From Gammaproteobacteria bacterium (GTDB taxonomy: Bacteria; Pseudomonadota; Gammaproteobacteria; Steroidobacterales; Woeseiaceae): a stretch of DNA of 38,500 nucleotides. The translations under genes were made by a program, and so were the position numbers. Location of the stretch: assembly GCA_004357475.1 (NCBI GenBank), contig SMWE01000076.1:1-38500 (forward strand). Reading direction: 5' to 3'. Under the pieces are notes generated by a model. That model searched no databases. It had not been told where the DNA came from and saw only the letters and a list, made by a program, of their open reading frames with translations. Positions within the stretch are counted from its first letter, which is position 1. Each line of letters opens with the position of its first letter. Shown here piece by piece: positions 1 to 7,847 of this stretch.

Positions 1-744
1 ATGCTGCAGTACGCCGGCCAGTCAAATATGAAGCGCGTGTCACTCGAATGCGGCGGTAAGTCCCCGCAGGTGTTCATGGCAGATACCGCGAATCTCGAGC
101 GTGCGGTTTCGGCAGCCTGTGACGGTATCTATACCAATATGGGCGAGGTCTGTAACGCGGGATCAAGAATTCTTGTAGAGAAACCTTTGTATGACGAATT
201 CGTCGAGCGATTTATTGCAGAGGGCAAAGATGCTTACGTGCCGGGCAATCCGCTGGACCCGCAAACCAACCTCGGACCGTTAGTCACCGCCGAGGCACAG
301 CAACGCGTACTGTCATTCATCGAATCCGGTAAACAGGAAGGTGCGCAACTCGAGTTTGGCGGCGACGTGCCGGAGATGGTCGGAGCGTACATCAACCCGA
401 CGTTGTTTACGAACGTGAATAACAACATGCGCATTGCACGCGAGGAAATATTCGGGCCGGTTGCCTCGATCCTGCCATTTGACGGAATCGATGAGGCAAT
501 CGCGATTGCCAACGACACAATTTACGGGCTGGCAGCAGGCGTCTGGACCAGTGATCTTAACAAGGCACACCGCCTGATCAAGGAAATCGAAGCCGGTGTT
601 ATCTGGGTCAACAGCTTCGATGAGGGTGACATGACGCAGCCGTTCGGCGGCTACAAGCAGTCGGGCAATGCACGGGACAAGTGCGTCGAGAGCATTTTAA
701 GTTACACGCAGAGCAAGTCGGCATGGATACGCCTGTCTGAATGA
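1..744 (+). CDS. NAD(P)-dependent aldehyde dehydrogenase, PuuC-like (3' part; 5' end outside window)
   Basis: C-terminal 247 residues of an aldehyde dehydrogenase of about 490-500 residues; the frame is open at base 1, so the first ATG is not the start. Visible landmarks are the general-base Glu in LECGGKSP, the catalytic Cys in GEVCNAGSR, the EEIFGPV motif and the C-terminal PFGGYKQSG segment. The end, with DGDMT-like EGDMTQPFGGYKQSG and a terminal W-I-R-L, resembles the gamma-glutamyl-aminobutyraldehyde dehydrogenase (PuuC/KauB) branch, which oxidises aldehydes from polyamine or amine breakdown. The substrate is inferred from family resemblance only. The TGA stop (742-744) overlaps the left arm of the inverted repeat at 743-830, so the gene and the convergent EAL gene both end inside that element. 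Confidence 0.85.
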   Translation: MLQYAGQSNMKRVSLECGGKSPQVFMADTANLERAVSAACDGIYTNMGEVCNAGSRILVEKPLYDEFVERFIAEGKDAYVPGNPLDPQTNLGPLVTAEAQQRVLSFIESGKQEGAQLEFGGDVPEMVGAYINPTLFTNVNNNMRIAREEIFGPVASILPFDGIDEAIAIANDTIYGLAAGVWTSDLNKAHRLIKEIEAGVIWVNSFDEGDMTQPFGGYKQSGNARDKCVESILSYTQSKSAWIRLSE

Positions 745-830
745 ATTAAAGGGATAGTTTAGTTAATTGACCGCGCCACAAATTAGGGAAACCGCTTTCA
801 GTACAATTAAGTAGACTGTCCCTTTAATTC
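743..830. repeat. 88-bp element with 27-bp imperfect terminal inverted repeats
   Basis: Left arm 743-769 begins GAATTAAAGGGATAGT; right arm 804-830 is its reverse complement with three mismatches in 27 (24/27 pairing), separated by 34 bp. The arms contain the stop codons of both flanking convergent genes. The arm has the look of a dispersed REP/MITE-type unit that I recall from gammaproteobacterial intergenic regions; that recollection is not verified here. A transcript in either direction would form a long A/T-rich hairpin, so it may act as a bidirectional terminator. Confidence 0.7.
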
Positions 831-3205
831 GCGAAGGCGCGCTTATTTTTTCGCCGCTCGCCATACGACACCGGTTTGTATTTCTGTAGCCAGTCAATCA
901 GGTAATCGGAAGGAACCGGTTTGCTCAGGAAGTAACCCTGTGCCTGTTCACATCCGGCATTACTCAGGTACCGCAACGTATTCTCGTCTTCCACGCCCTC
1001 CGCGCACACTTCAAGCCCCATGTTGTGCGCGAGTTCGATGGTCGCTCGAACGATGGCCTCATTTCGATTGTCTCCCAGCAGGTCAATGACAAACGATTTG
1101 TCGATCTTCAGTTCGTGCGACGGAATGTCTCTCAACTGCGCCAGCGAAGAGTGTCCGGTACCGAAGTCATCGATCGAGATTCTCACTCCCATATCGCGAA
1201 GGCACTCTAGTACGCTAACCGCGTGATTGACGTCCTGCATGACGGAATTTTCAGTAATCTCGAGCGTCAGTTGTTGCGCCTCGATATTTTGCTCCTTGAG
1301 AATTTGCAGCACGAAGTGGGGTAGATATTCGTCCTGCAGGTCGCGCGCAGACAGATTGACAGATATGCCGAGCTCATGCCCTGCGTCACGCCATTCGCGG
1401 CAGAACTGCAGAGCGCGTTCGAGGACATAACGGGTCAAGTGCACAATGGTTCCGGCCTGCTCCGCAGCAGGAATGAATTCGTCCGGAGCGAGGTATCCGA
1501 GTTCCGGATGTCTCCACCGGACCAGCGCCTCAGCACCACAGGGTGTGCCATTCGGCAACGAAATCTTCGGTTGAAAATGCAGCTGGATTTCGTCGCGCCG
1601 CAGAGCGCTGCGAAGATCATTGACGATGCGAAGTTGGCGTATGTAATGATCCTGGCGGCCGGCTTCGTATATCATGACACGCTCCCGGCGAGTCTCCGCC
1701 TCACTGCGGGCAATGGATGCATTACGCAGGAGATCGGCCGCGTGCTCCCCGTGTTTCGGATATTCGGAAATACCGATTTCCGTCTGCAATGTAATGTTGA
1801 TACGGCCAAGCGTTACGCCGGTACCGAGGATATTCTCGATCTTGTCGGCGTAGCTCTGGGCGCTTTCAAGGCTGCTGTCCGGCAGGATCAGGACGAATTC
1901 ATTGGTGCCAACATGACCCAAAATGTCGCCGGGATCGAGGTTTAGCTTGAGATGACGGGCAGCCAGCCTGATGAGTTCGTCGCTGGCGCTGTGTCCGAGA
2001 GTTGATGACAAGGCGGCCATGCGTGACAGACGAATCGACAGTATAGCGACGCTGGTGCCTGCGGTGCGGGCGTCCTCGATTGCCACGGACAGGTTTAGCA
2101 GGATTTTGTTGCGGTTCGGCAGATCGGTCAGCGGGTCGTGCAGTGCCTGGTGCGAGATGCGATCTTCACGATCAGAGATCGCGGTGCGCATGGCATTAAA
2201 ACTCTCCGCAAGCTCACCGAACTCGTCATCCGATTTCACATCTACGGGGGACTCATAGTTTCCTGAAATCACTCGCCGTGCGGCGTCAGCCAGATCCCGA
2301 AGCGGCTTCGCGATAGTGCCGGACACATAGCCCGCGGTCAGAGTGACAAAAATCAGCAAAAAACTCGAGAAGACAATAAGACCCTGTCTTGCTTCGTTGT
2401 ATGGCAGCATCGCTTCCTGCATTGATCGTTGCAGAACAACGAGTACGTCTTTTCCGTTTTTGACAAACGGCGCACTCAGCGTCAGACGGTCCACGCCGGC
2501 GTCGTCGATAAGGTAGACGGAACTGAAAATAGCATCAGGTACTGTCAACGATGCTGCTGAGTTTGCGCCGGCGGCATCGTCATAGGTAGTTGCAATCGCA
2601 CGTGGTGAATCTCTGCCCATCGCGATGATTGAAACATCGAGACCCGTCAGGCCGCCGATCCTGTCCACGACAGTTTGGTCGATGCGAAAACCGAGCACGA
2701 TCCAGCCAATCTGCAAAGGCGCACGCACCGGTGCCATAATCGTATGGTATGTAGCGTCACTGACAGTCAAAGTGGATTGGGCGTTGCCGCGATCACTGGC
2801 TTCTTCGATGAAACGGCGGAAGTCAATTTTATGGTTGTTGCTGAAGTCTTGCGTGCTGGCTATGTCTTTGCCGTCCAGGTCAAGAAATATCGCGATATCA
2901 GCACCGACACGCTGACTGTGACTGTTCAGAATAGATCGAAGAGTTGCTGCATCGCGGGCTGCGGCAGCCTGTTTCAATCCGAAATCGGCAGCCAGGATCT
3001 GGGCGCTGGTCCGTAATTGCTCGCCGCGGGCAGCGAGGAATTCCCTGATTACCGTTCCGCCAATAACAAGCGAGTCATGCGCGCGACGGTATACATCTTC
3101 CTCGACCGTCTGCATAACGGCAAATAGTGTGACGATTTGCGCCACCGCGAGTGGCACGATCGTCAGCAAAAATAACTTGCTGCGAAAGCTTGTTCGAAGA
3201 TTCAT
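824..3205 (-). CDS. Membrane-bound GGDEF/EAL protein, probable c-di-GMP phosphodiesterase
   Basis: 793 residues from the ATG at 3205 (MNLRTSF); an in-frame TTG at 3313 would add 36 residues that look unlike a signal anchor, so it is not preferred. Order: an N-terminal membrane helix (about 12-30), a periplasmic sensor region of roughly 250 residues, a second membrane helix, a HAMP domain (DDEFGELAESFNAM), a GGDEF domain and a C-terminal EAL domain. The GGDEF signature is degenerate (G-T-N-E-F), suggesting no cyclase activity. The EAL domain keeps EALVRW, the ENS glutamate, IDDFGTG, the KIDKSF lysine and EGVE, so c-di-GMP hydrolysis is expected. It is divergent from a cupredoxin gene; I recall this pairing from other gammaproteobacteria, which could point to a redox or copper-linked signal (inference). 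Confidence 0.9.
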   Translation of the reverse strand: MNLRTSFRSKLFLLTIVPLAVAQIVTLFAVMQTVEEDVYRRAHDSLVIGGTVIREFLAARGEQLRTSAQILAADFGLKQAAAARDAATLRSILNSHSQRVGADIAIFLDLDGKDIASTQDFSNNHKIDFRRFIEEASDRGNAQSTLTVSDATYHTIMAPVRAPLQIGWIVLGFRIDQTVVDRIGGLTGLDVSIIAMGRDSPRAIATTYDDAAGANSAASLTVPDAIFSSVYLIDDAGVDRLTLSAPFVKNGKDVLVVLQRSMQEAMLPYNEARQGLIVFSSFLLIFVTLTAGYVSGTIAKPLRDLADAARRVISGNYESPVDVKSDDEFGELAESFNAMRTAISDREDRISHQALHDPLTDLPNRNKILLNLSVAIEDARTAGTSVAILSIRLSRMAALSSTLGHSASDELIRLAARHLKLNLDPGDILGHVGTNEFVLILPDSSLESAQSYADKIENILGTGVTLGRINITLQTEIGISEYPKHGEHAADLLRNASIARSEAETRRERVMIYEAGRQDHYIRQLRIVNDLRSALRRDEIQLHFQPKISLPNGTPCGAEALVRWRHPELGYLAPDEFIPAAEQAGTIVHLTRYVLERALQFCREWRDAGHELGISVNLSARDLQDEYLPHFVLQILKEQNIEAQQLTLEITENSVMQDVNHAVSVLECLRDMGVRISIDDFGTGHSSLAQLRDIPSHELKIDKSFVIDLLGDNRNEAIVRATIELAHNMGLEVCAEGVEDENTLRYLSNAGCEQAQGYFLSKPVPSDYLIDWLQKYKPVSYGERRKNKRAFAN

Positions 3206-3420
3206 ATTGCCGGTTTGTGCAGGAATCAGGAAAAAAACCTCGACACCGGCACAGCTCTCATCCACTTTTCGTGCGGCGCCAGATCCGTGCACAGTCGCCA
3301 GAAATCGGTCCAATCAGAATTCTAAGAGGCTTTTGTCAAATAGAGTGTGCGACAGTTCACGGTTGCCGCGCCAAACAACGCCGTACACTTGATCCCGGAT
3401 CCAGTACCTGTTGGGAAAAC

Positions 3421-4095
3421 ATGGAATATCCAGACTATTTTCCTATCGAACGGCCTATGCGGATGCTGCTTGCGGTCGCCCTGCTTCTTGCGATGTTCTC
3501 ATTGAACGCTGCGGAAATAGAAGTGACAGTACTCGACAGAGACGGGGAGCCGGTTCCGAATATCGCCGTTTATGTCCAGTTAGATCATGACGGGCCGTTG
3601 CCGGCGCCGACGGACAGTGCGGTCATGGCCCAGATCGATACTCGCTTCGTACCGCATTTTCTTGTCGTGCAAACCGGAACCCAGGTCGAATTCTCAAATA
3701 GCGATGTCGTCGCACACCACGTTTACTCATTTTCCAATCCTAACAACTTCATGCTGCCCCTGTATAAAGGTGATCTGCAAACGCAGATCGAATTCGATCA
3801 TGATGGCGTTGTAACATTAGGCTGCAATATCCACGATCACATGCTGGCCTACATCCTTGTCGTGGACAGTCACGTATTTGGCAAAACCAATATTGAAGGA
3901 AAAGCGCAATTGACGACCGATAATCCGAACGGTCTGACTGTCAATATCTGGAGTCCGCGGATCGAACTGAACCATGAGAATCTGATCCAGACCGTCAAAG
4001 CAGGCCGATCGGCCCAGATCACGTTTTTGCTCACGGAAAAATTGCGTGCACCCTACAGTGATGAATTGGAGGCATTGTCGTGGAACCAGAACTAA
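3421..4095 (+). CDS. Exported cupredoxin-like protein ('methylamine utilization protein' type)
   Basis: About 224 residues. ATG 3421 is preceded by GGGA at 4 nt; a second ATG at 3457 gives a cleaner signal peptide (MRMLLAVALLLAMFSLNAAE), so the true start may be there. The mature part begins with a short Ig-like region (DGEPVPNIAVYVQ), followed by a plastocyanin-like fold. The expected type 1 copper ligands are visible: His in VVAHHVYSF, then Cys, His and Met in GCNIHDHM. The protein should be a periplasmic electron-transfer or copper-binding protein. Databases often label this family 'methylamine utilization protein', but no methylamine genes are nearby. It is divergent from the GGDEF/EAL gene, with a 215-bp shared upstream region. 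Confidence 0.8.
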   Translation: MEYPDYFPIERPMRMLLAVALLLAMFSLNAAEIEVTVLDRDGEPVPNIAVYVQLDHDGPLPAPTDSAVMAQIDTRFVPHFLVVQTGTQVEFSNSDVVAHHVYSFSNPNNFMLPLYKGDLQTQIEFDHDGVVTLGCNIHDHMLAYILVVDSHVFGKTNIEGKAQLTTDNPNGLTVNIWSPRIELNHENLIQTVKAGRSAQITFLLTEKLRAPYSDELEALSWNQN

Positions 4096-4195
4096 CTCCT
4101 CTCAGGGGTTGCTGTCTCTTTGCGGCGACATCAATACTTGTCGATACCGGTACTGCGATTTAGTATCCGCTTTCAAACAAAAACGTTCATAGTCA

Positions 4196-5134
4196 ATGCA
4201 AGATACGCGTCAGCTATTTCTGATGATCACGGTACTGTTGCTTGCCCTTACTCGCGGCGCAACGGCCGACGATACTGTGGCTGCTCTTAGCAGATCCAGT
4301 CGATTACCCGCATACCTTCTGGAATTGCCGGGTTCGGTCAGCGATATACTGATCGCCGACGTCGCGTCTGCGACCATGCGCCGGTTTGTCCGTTCCGGCG
4401 GCAACATTGTTGAAAAAGATCAGCGCTACATGTCGATTGGACTGAACGGGACCGGCAAGGAAAGAGCCTGGGACCGCAAGACACCACTCGGCGTCTACTT
4501 CATCACGGAAAAACTCGATACCAGCAAGCTGAATGACAAGTACGGGGCTGCGGCATTCTCGCTTGATTATCCGAATGCCCGGGACCGGCAAAAGCACAGA
4601 ACAGGTAGTGGCATCTGGCTGCACGGCGTTGATTATAAAAACCCGGATCGTCCGCCGCGGGACACCGACGGTTGCCTGGTGCTGTCGAACGAGGAAATCT
4701 TATTGCTTGCAGAAGTGATCGAACCCCTCGTTACGCCGGTCATAGTTGCCCGCGAGATCGTCTGGGCAACGCCGGAGGAACTCGAGAAAACACGGCTGGA
4801 GTTTCGCCGGATGCTCGATATCTGGAAAAACAGCCTGGCCAGAGGTGATCTCAAAACCTACCTGTCGCTGTACTCGGATGACTTTCAATATCAGGATATG
4901 GACAAAGACGAATGGTCGTCGTATCGACTGGGCGTGTTCGAGGCGAGGCCGCTCGAAGGCGTAACGATCGACGATGTAATGTTGCTGGCCGATCCGGAGG
5001 AGCCGAATCTGTTCCTGAGCCGGTTTACGCAGATCCTGCTGACGGACGCTGGTCCGGTAACGACCACGAAGCGCCTTTACTGGCGGCGCGGGGAAGACAG
5101 CCTCTGGGAAATCGTTTCAGAAGATTCCAGCTAA
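4196..5134 (+). CDS. L,D-transpeptidase (YkuD) with C-terminal NTF2-like domain
   Basis: 312 residues. A signal peptide (about 1-24) leads into a YkuD catalytic domain in which LHGVDY (His143) and DTDGCLVLS (Cys160) form the His...Cys active-site signature. Residues about 200-312 form a separate alpha+beta domain (starting near MLDIWKNSLARGD, ending in a KRLYWRR/LWEIVSE strand pair), typical of NTF2/SnoaL-like or Cds6-type C-terminal domains. Family knowledge: these enzymes act in the periplasm on peptidoglycan stem peptides, making 3-3 crosslinks or attaching proteins, or cleaving such links. It lies 100 nt after the cupredoxin gene on the same strand. The exact reaction cannot be read from sequence. 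Confidence 0.85.
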   Translation: MQDTRQLFLMITVLLLALTRGATADDTVAALSRSSRLPAYLLELPGSVSDILIADVASATMRRFVRSGGNIVEKDQRYMSIGLNGTGKERAWDRKTPLGVYFITEKLDTSKLNDKYGAAAFSLDYPNARDRQKHRTGSGIWLHGVDYKNPDRPPRDTDGCLVLSNEEILLLAEVIEPLVTPVIVAREIVWATPEELEKTRLEFRRMLDIWKNSLARGDLKTYLSLYSDDFQYQDMDKDEWSSYRLGVFEARPLEGVTIDDVMLLADPEEPNLFLSRFTQILLTDAGPVTTTKRLYWRRGEDSLWEIVSEDSS

Positions 5135-5145
5135 GCTCAAAGACA

Positions 5146-5206
5146 TCGCCCGCTTGGGAAGGGCTCCTACAATCGTTTCGCAGGAACCCGCACCAGCAGG
5201 CGATTC
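5146..5206. repeat. Pair of inverted REP-like palindromes
   Basis: Unit A (5146-5170) reads TCGCCCGCTTGGG...GGGCTCCTAC. Unit B (5180-5206) is the same motif inverted, GCAGGAACCCGC...GCAGGCGATTC. The pair fills the gap between two convergent genes, ending 4 nt before the dsbA stop. Related copies occur at 7588, 17311 and 27555. Confidence 0.75.
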
Positions 5207-5210
5207 ATTT

Positions 5211-6071
5211 TCAGCGAACCGATTCGCGTGCGATCAGTTCGTCAATCAACTCCATCAGTGGCGGATAGCCACCGGCCTCAGCAGCTCCGGTTCGATACTT
5301 GCCATTGACCACAATGGTCGGAACACTCGTAATGCTGTAGCGCTTCGCGAGGTCTTGCGCCACGCGCAATTTCTGTGATACCTCAAATGAGCTCCAGATG
5401 CTGGAAAAATCTTCCGCACTCACGCCGTGACGTTCGAAGACAGCCTGAATCGAAGACTCGGAAGCCATGCGATTGCCGCGGCGGTGATACTCGGCAAATA
5501 CAGCCGCACGAAACTGCTCGGGATTGGCAATCTTGCCGTTTTTCACCAGGACTTCTTCGGTGTAGTAAAGCTGCGCATGCAGTTTGACCAGCGGATTCCA
5601 TACTGCCGGGATGCGGACGAAGCGTACGTTTGCCGGCTTTTTCTCCAGCCAGCGGCGGACGTAGGTTTCAAAGTCATAGCAATGATTGCAGCCATACCAG
5701 AAAATTTCCGCGACTTCAATCTTGTCGGCGCCACCAACGGTTGGCTGAGTGGGAACCATGCGGACAAAATGCGTACCTTCCTTGAATTTCCAGTCCTGCG
5801 ATGCAGCGGGCACATTTGCCTGGGCCAGCAACAACGGTTTTTCTTGCGCTTGTTCCTCTTCGTCTTGTGCAGCAGATTCCTCAACCATTTCAGGTTGCGC
5901 GTCATCATCAGACTGGGCCTCAACAGCCGACACCTTGTCGGGTGCCTGCACCATCGTCACGGCTTCAGCCACAGTCTCCGGCGCAGGAATTTGTTCGGAT
6001 TGCTGCATGAACATAACAACCCCGGCGAAAAGGACGACGGCGAGAACGGCAAAAATTGCAATGCGCTTCAT
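5211..6071 (-). CDS. dsbA: DsbA-family periplasmic thiol:disulfide interchange protein
   Basis: 286 residues from ATG 6071, which has GGAG 8 nt upstream; an upstream in-frame start at 6110 lacks this support. A single membrane/signal segment (about 4-22) is followed by an unusually long, acidic, Gln/Ala-rich spacer (about 23-90). The thioredoxin-fold domain carries the active-site C128-N-H-C131 in FWYGCNHCYDFE and the cis-proline loop TSVPTIVV. It should introduce disulfides into exported proteins, possibly while tethered to the membrane because the N-terminal segment may not be cleaved (inference). It sits 74 nt downstream of the cytochrome c4 gene on the same strand, the arrangement known from Pseudomonas, so co-transcription is likely. 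Confidence 0.9.
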   Translation of the reverse strand: MKRIAIFAVLAVVLFAGVVMFMQQSEQIPAPETVAEAVTMVQAPDKVSAVEAQSDDDAQPEMVEESAAQDEEEQAQEKPLLLAQANVPAASQDWKFKEGTHFVRMVPTQPTVGGADKIEVAEIFWYGCNHCYDFETYVRRWLEKKPANVRFVRIPAVWNPLVKLHAQLYYTEEVLVKNGKIANPEQFRAAVFAEYHRRGNRMASESSIQAVFERHGVSAEDFSSIWSSFEVSQKLRVAQDLAKRYSITSVPTIVVNGKYRTGAAEAGGYPPLMELIDELIARESVR

Positions 6072-6145
6072 TTGAAAATCTCCGGAAAGAACACTGGTTC
6101 TGACTGGCAAGACGAGAAATGGGTTAGCCGATTTTGCTGTCCAGT

Positions 6146-6766
6146 CTATTGAAGTCCCTGAACATAAGACGAAACAGCAACAATATCCTCCTCGCTGAGC
6201 TTGGCTGCGATGTCGCGCATGACCCGCGTTGCCCCGTCCGACCGGCGCGTGCCACTGGCGTATGCCCGAAGTTGTGCTGCAATGTAAACGGCATATTGTC
6301 CCTTGAGTGTCGGGACGGACGCCGCAGGGTTGCCACGGCCGTTCGGGCCATGACAGGCAATGCAGGCGGGTGTCTTGTTCTCGCGACTACCACCACGATA
6401 GAGTCTTTCCCCGTGATCGAGCGTCGCGGGATTCGCAACAACCTTGGTGGCCGCCGGCAAATCGGAGAAATAAACGGCCAGATTGCGCATATCCTCATCC
6501 GTCAGCATCATCGCCTGTCCGAGCATCAGCGGCTCGGTGCGGGTACCGTTCTTGAACGCCTGCAGCTGGTTGACAATATAGGTGGGATGTTGTCCGGCGA
6601 TGCTTGGCCATACCGGGTTGACGCTGTTGCCGTCCGGGCCATGGCAGGCGGCGCAGGTAATGGCCTTCGCCCTGCCGGCGTCCGCAGAACCGTCCACCAG
6701 ACCTGCGGCCGGAACCGCGCCGGATATCAAAACGTATATCGTGAGTGCGGCAAACTTCTTTTTCAT
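6146..6766 (-). CDS. Dihaem cytochrome c4
   Basis: 206 residues with a signal peptide (MKKKFAALTIYVLISGAVPAA). Two class I cytochrome c domains follow, with haem-binding motifs C38-A-A-C-H and C135-I-A-C-H; Met residues in the PLMLGQAM and TRVMRDIA regions are likely axial ligands. The internal duplication and length of about 200 match cytochrome c4, a periplasmic electron carrier that feeds terminal oxidases. ATG 6766 has AGG 4 nt upstream. It is followed by dsbA and divergent from engB across 193 bp, matching the Pseudomonas gene order engB / cc4 / dsbA. Confidence 0.93.
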   Translation of the reverse strand: MKKKFAALTIYVLISGAVPAAGLVDGSADAGRAKAITCAACHGPDGNSVNPVWPSIAGQHPTYIVNQLQAFKNGTRTEPLMLGQAMMLTDEDMRNLAVYFSDLPAATKVVANPATLDHGERLYRGGSRENKTPACIACHGPNGRGNPAASVPTLKGQYAVYIAAQLRAYASGTRRSDGATRVMRDIAAKLSEEDIVAVSSYVQGLQ

Positions 6767-6959
6767 ACTGCCTGACCGTTACTTAGACGGGATTATTGCT
6801 ACTGCAATGATGCAAAACCAAAAACAGAATCTTAAACGTGGCATCAATGCATGGGAGCCGGAATGGCCAGTGGCCTTGCTGAGCGAACCCGGAGCCGTCA
6901 GTATAAGGTCCGGCCGGTCCTTAAGGCCGCAAATTATACACACATCGGGGCCCGATCCC

Positions 6960-7550
6960 ATGTCGCAGTTCCCTGACGCAAAATTTATGCTGAGTGCCAA
7001 TGCAGCGGATCAATTCCTGCCTGACAACGGTACGGAAGTGGCCGTGGCCGGCAAGTCCAATGCCGGCAAATCCAGCGCTATTAATGCGATCGTCAACCGG
7101 CGCCAGTTCGCGAGGACCAGCAAGACGCCCGGGCGAACCCAACTTGTCAATTTCTTCGAGCTACGGGATGGACAGCGCCTGGTCGATCTGCCCGGCTATG
7201 GCTTTGCCAGGGTGTCGGAGTCGGTGCGGCAACACTGGGGCAGATTATTACGGACCTATTTCGAACAACGTGAAAGCCTGTCCGGGTTGATACTCGTTGT
7301 AGACGTGCGCCGTCAGCTTGGGGAATTCGATCGCCAGATGCTTGCTTTTGCCGAGTCCGTCGGCGTGCCAATCCACATCCTGTTAACCAAAGCCGATAAA
7401 CTCAAGCGGGGCAAGGCGGCGACGGCATTACTGGAAGTAGAAAAGGAACTCGGTGATTCTCTCAGCGTGCAACTATTCTCGGCGCTCAATAAGCAGGGGG
7501 TGAAAGAAGCACGCGAGGTGCTCGAGAAATTCCTGGCGACGGACAGATAG
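6960..7550 (+). CDS. engB: Ribosome biogenesis GTP-binding protein EngB (YihA/YsxC)
   Basis: 196 residues from ATG 6960 (MSQFPDAKF), the usual family length; the frame stays open upstream but that extension has no family character. GTPase motifs are complete: G1 GKSNAGKS (31-38), G2 in TPGRT (57-60), G3 DLPG (76-79), G4 TKAD (143-146) and G5 SA near 164. EngB is an essential assembly factor for the 50S subunit in many bacteria. It is divergent from the cytochrome c4 gene and convergent with polA; the engB-polA neighbourhood is ancient in gammaproteobacteria (yihA-spf-polA in E. coli). Confidence 0.95.
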   Translation: MSQFPDAKFMLSANAADQFLPDNGTEVAVAGKSNAGKSSAINAIVNRRQFARTSKTPGRTQLVNFFELRDGQRLVDLPGYGFARVSESVRQHWGRLLRTYFEQRESLSGLILVVDVRRQLGEFDRQMLAFAESVGVPIHILLTKADKLKRGKAATALLEVEKELGDSLSVQLFSALNKQGVKEAREVLEKFLATDR

Positions 7551-7587
7551 GGGGCGGGTTCAATGTCAGGAAATATGGCGGAGTATC

Positions 7588-7614
7588 GTAGGAGCTCGCC
7601 CCAGCGAGCGATTC
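7588..7614. repeat. Single REP-like palindrome downstream of engB
   Basis: GTAGGAGCTCGCCCCAGCGA... with a 6-bp stem GCTCGC (7594-7599) / GCGAGC (7604-7609) and CCCA loop. It has the same layout (TAGGAGC then palindrome then GATTC) as the copies at 5146 and 17311. It lies 38 nt after the engB stop. Confidence 0.7.
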
Positions 7615-7623
7615 CAACGCCAT

Positions 7624-7659
7624 AAAAAAACCCCGGCATGTTAATAAAACAACCGGGGT
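7624..7659 (-). terminator. Rho-independent terminator on the minus strand
   Basis: Read on the minus strand: ACCCCGG, a 16-nt loop, CCGGGGT, then a run of seven T (7624-7630 are A on the plus strand). The 7-bp GC-rich stem plus U-tract is a textbook intrinsic terminator. It lies about 190 nt beyond the polA stop, further than a simple gene-end terminator, leaving room for a separate short transcript. Confidence 0.85.
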
Positions 7660-7779
7660 CAGTTACGCAACAGGTTTGGGGTAGCCGTGTTGCAAGCCCG
7701 CTTAGGGAGGTAAGCAGGCAAGTGACTAACGCACTCGGAAGTTTGGAACAGTTTTCAGGTCCGGAGTTCACTACGCAGA
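7624..7779 (-). ncRNA. Candidate small RNA between polA and engB (Spot 42/ErsA position)
   Basis: About 156 nt. A possible promoter on the minus strand has -35 TTGAGC (7809-7814), a 17-bp spacer and -10 TTCAAT (7786-7791), which would start transcription near 7779. The transcript would end at the strong terminator 7624-7659. Its centre forms a 9-bp stem (7696-7704 with 7711-7719) closing a CCUCCC hexaloop. One pair is a U-G wobble on the minus strand but a C/A mismatch on the plus strand, which favours a minus-strand RNA. A C-rich loop of this kind can pair with Shine-Dalgarno sequences. The location matches spf (Spot 42) in E. coli and ErsA in Pseudomonas, but I see no clear primary sequence similarity to Spot 42. 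It could instead be a processed polA 3' UTR. Confidence 0.45.
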
Positions 7780-7785
7780 GAACTT

Positions 7786-7814
7786 ATTGAAAACAAAGAA
7801 GTATTTCGGCTCAA
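7786..7814 (-). promoter_or_regulatory. Possible promoter for the candidate small RNA
   Basis: Minus strand TTGAGC at 7809-7814, 17-bp spacer, TTCAAT at 7786-7791. The -10 box matches only four of six consensus positions, so this is a suggestion from spacing and position, not a firm call. Confidence 0.3.
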
Positions 7815-7847
7815 TTCTTGCCGGTCTTCGGCTTTGTCCAGCAGCTG

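Noticed and set aside
1376-1945. A 189-codon plus-strand open frame inside the GGDEF/EAL gene
   Set aside because: Antisense of conserved EAL/GGDEF motifs; no start signal or homology recognised.
5427-6152. A 241-codon plus-strand open frame over dsbA
   Set aside because: Antisense to dsbA, whose CxxC site and ribosome-binding site are clear.
7624-7779. The polA-engB RNA as 6S RNA or a true Spot 42 homologue
   Set aside because: I see neither the long central bulge of 6S RNA nor Spot 42 sequence; only the position and terminator agree.
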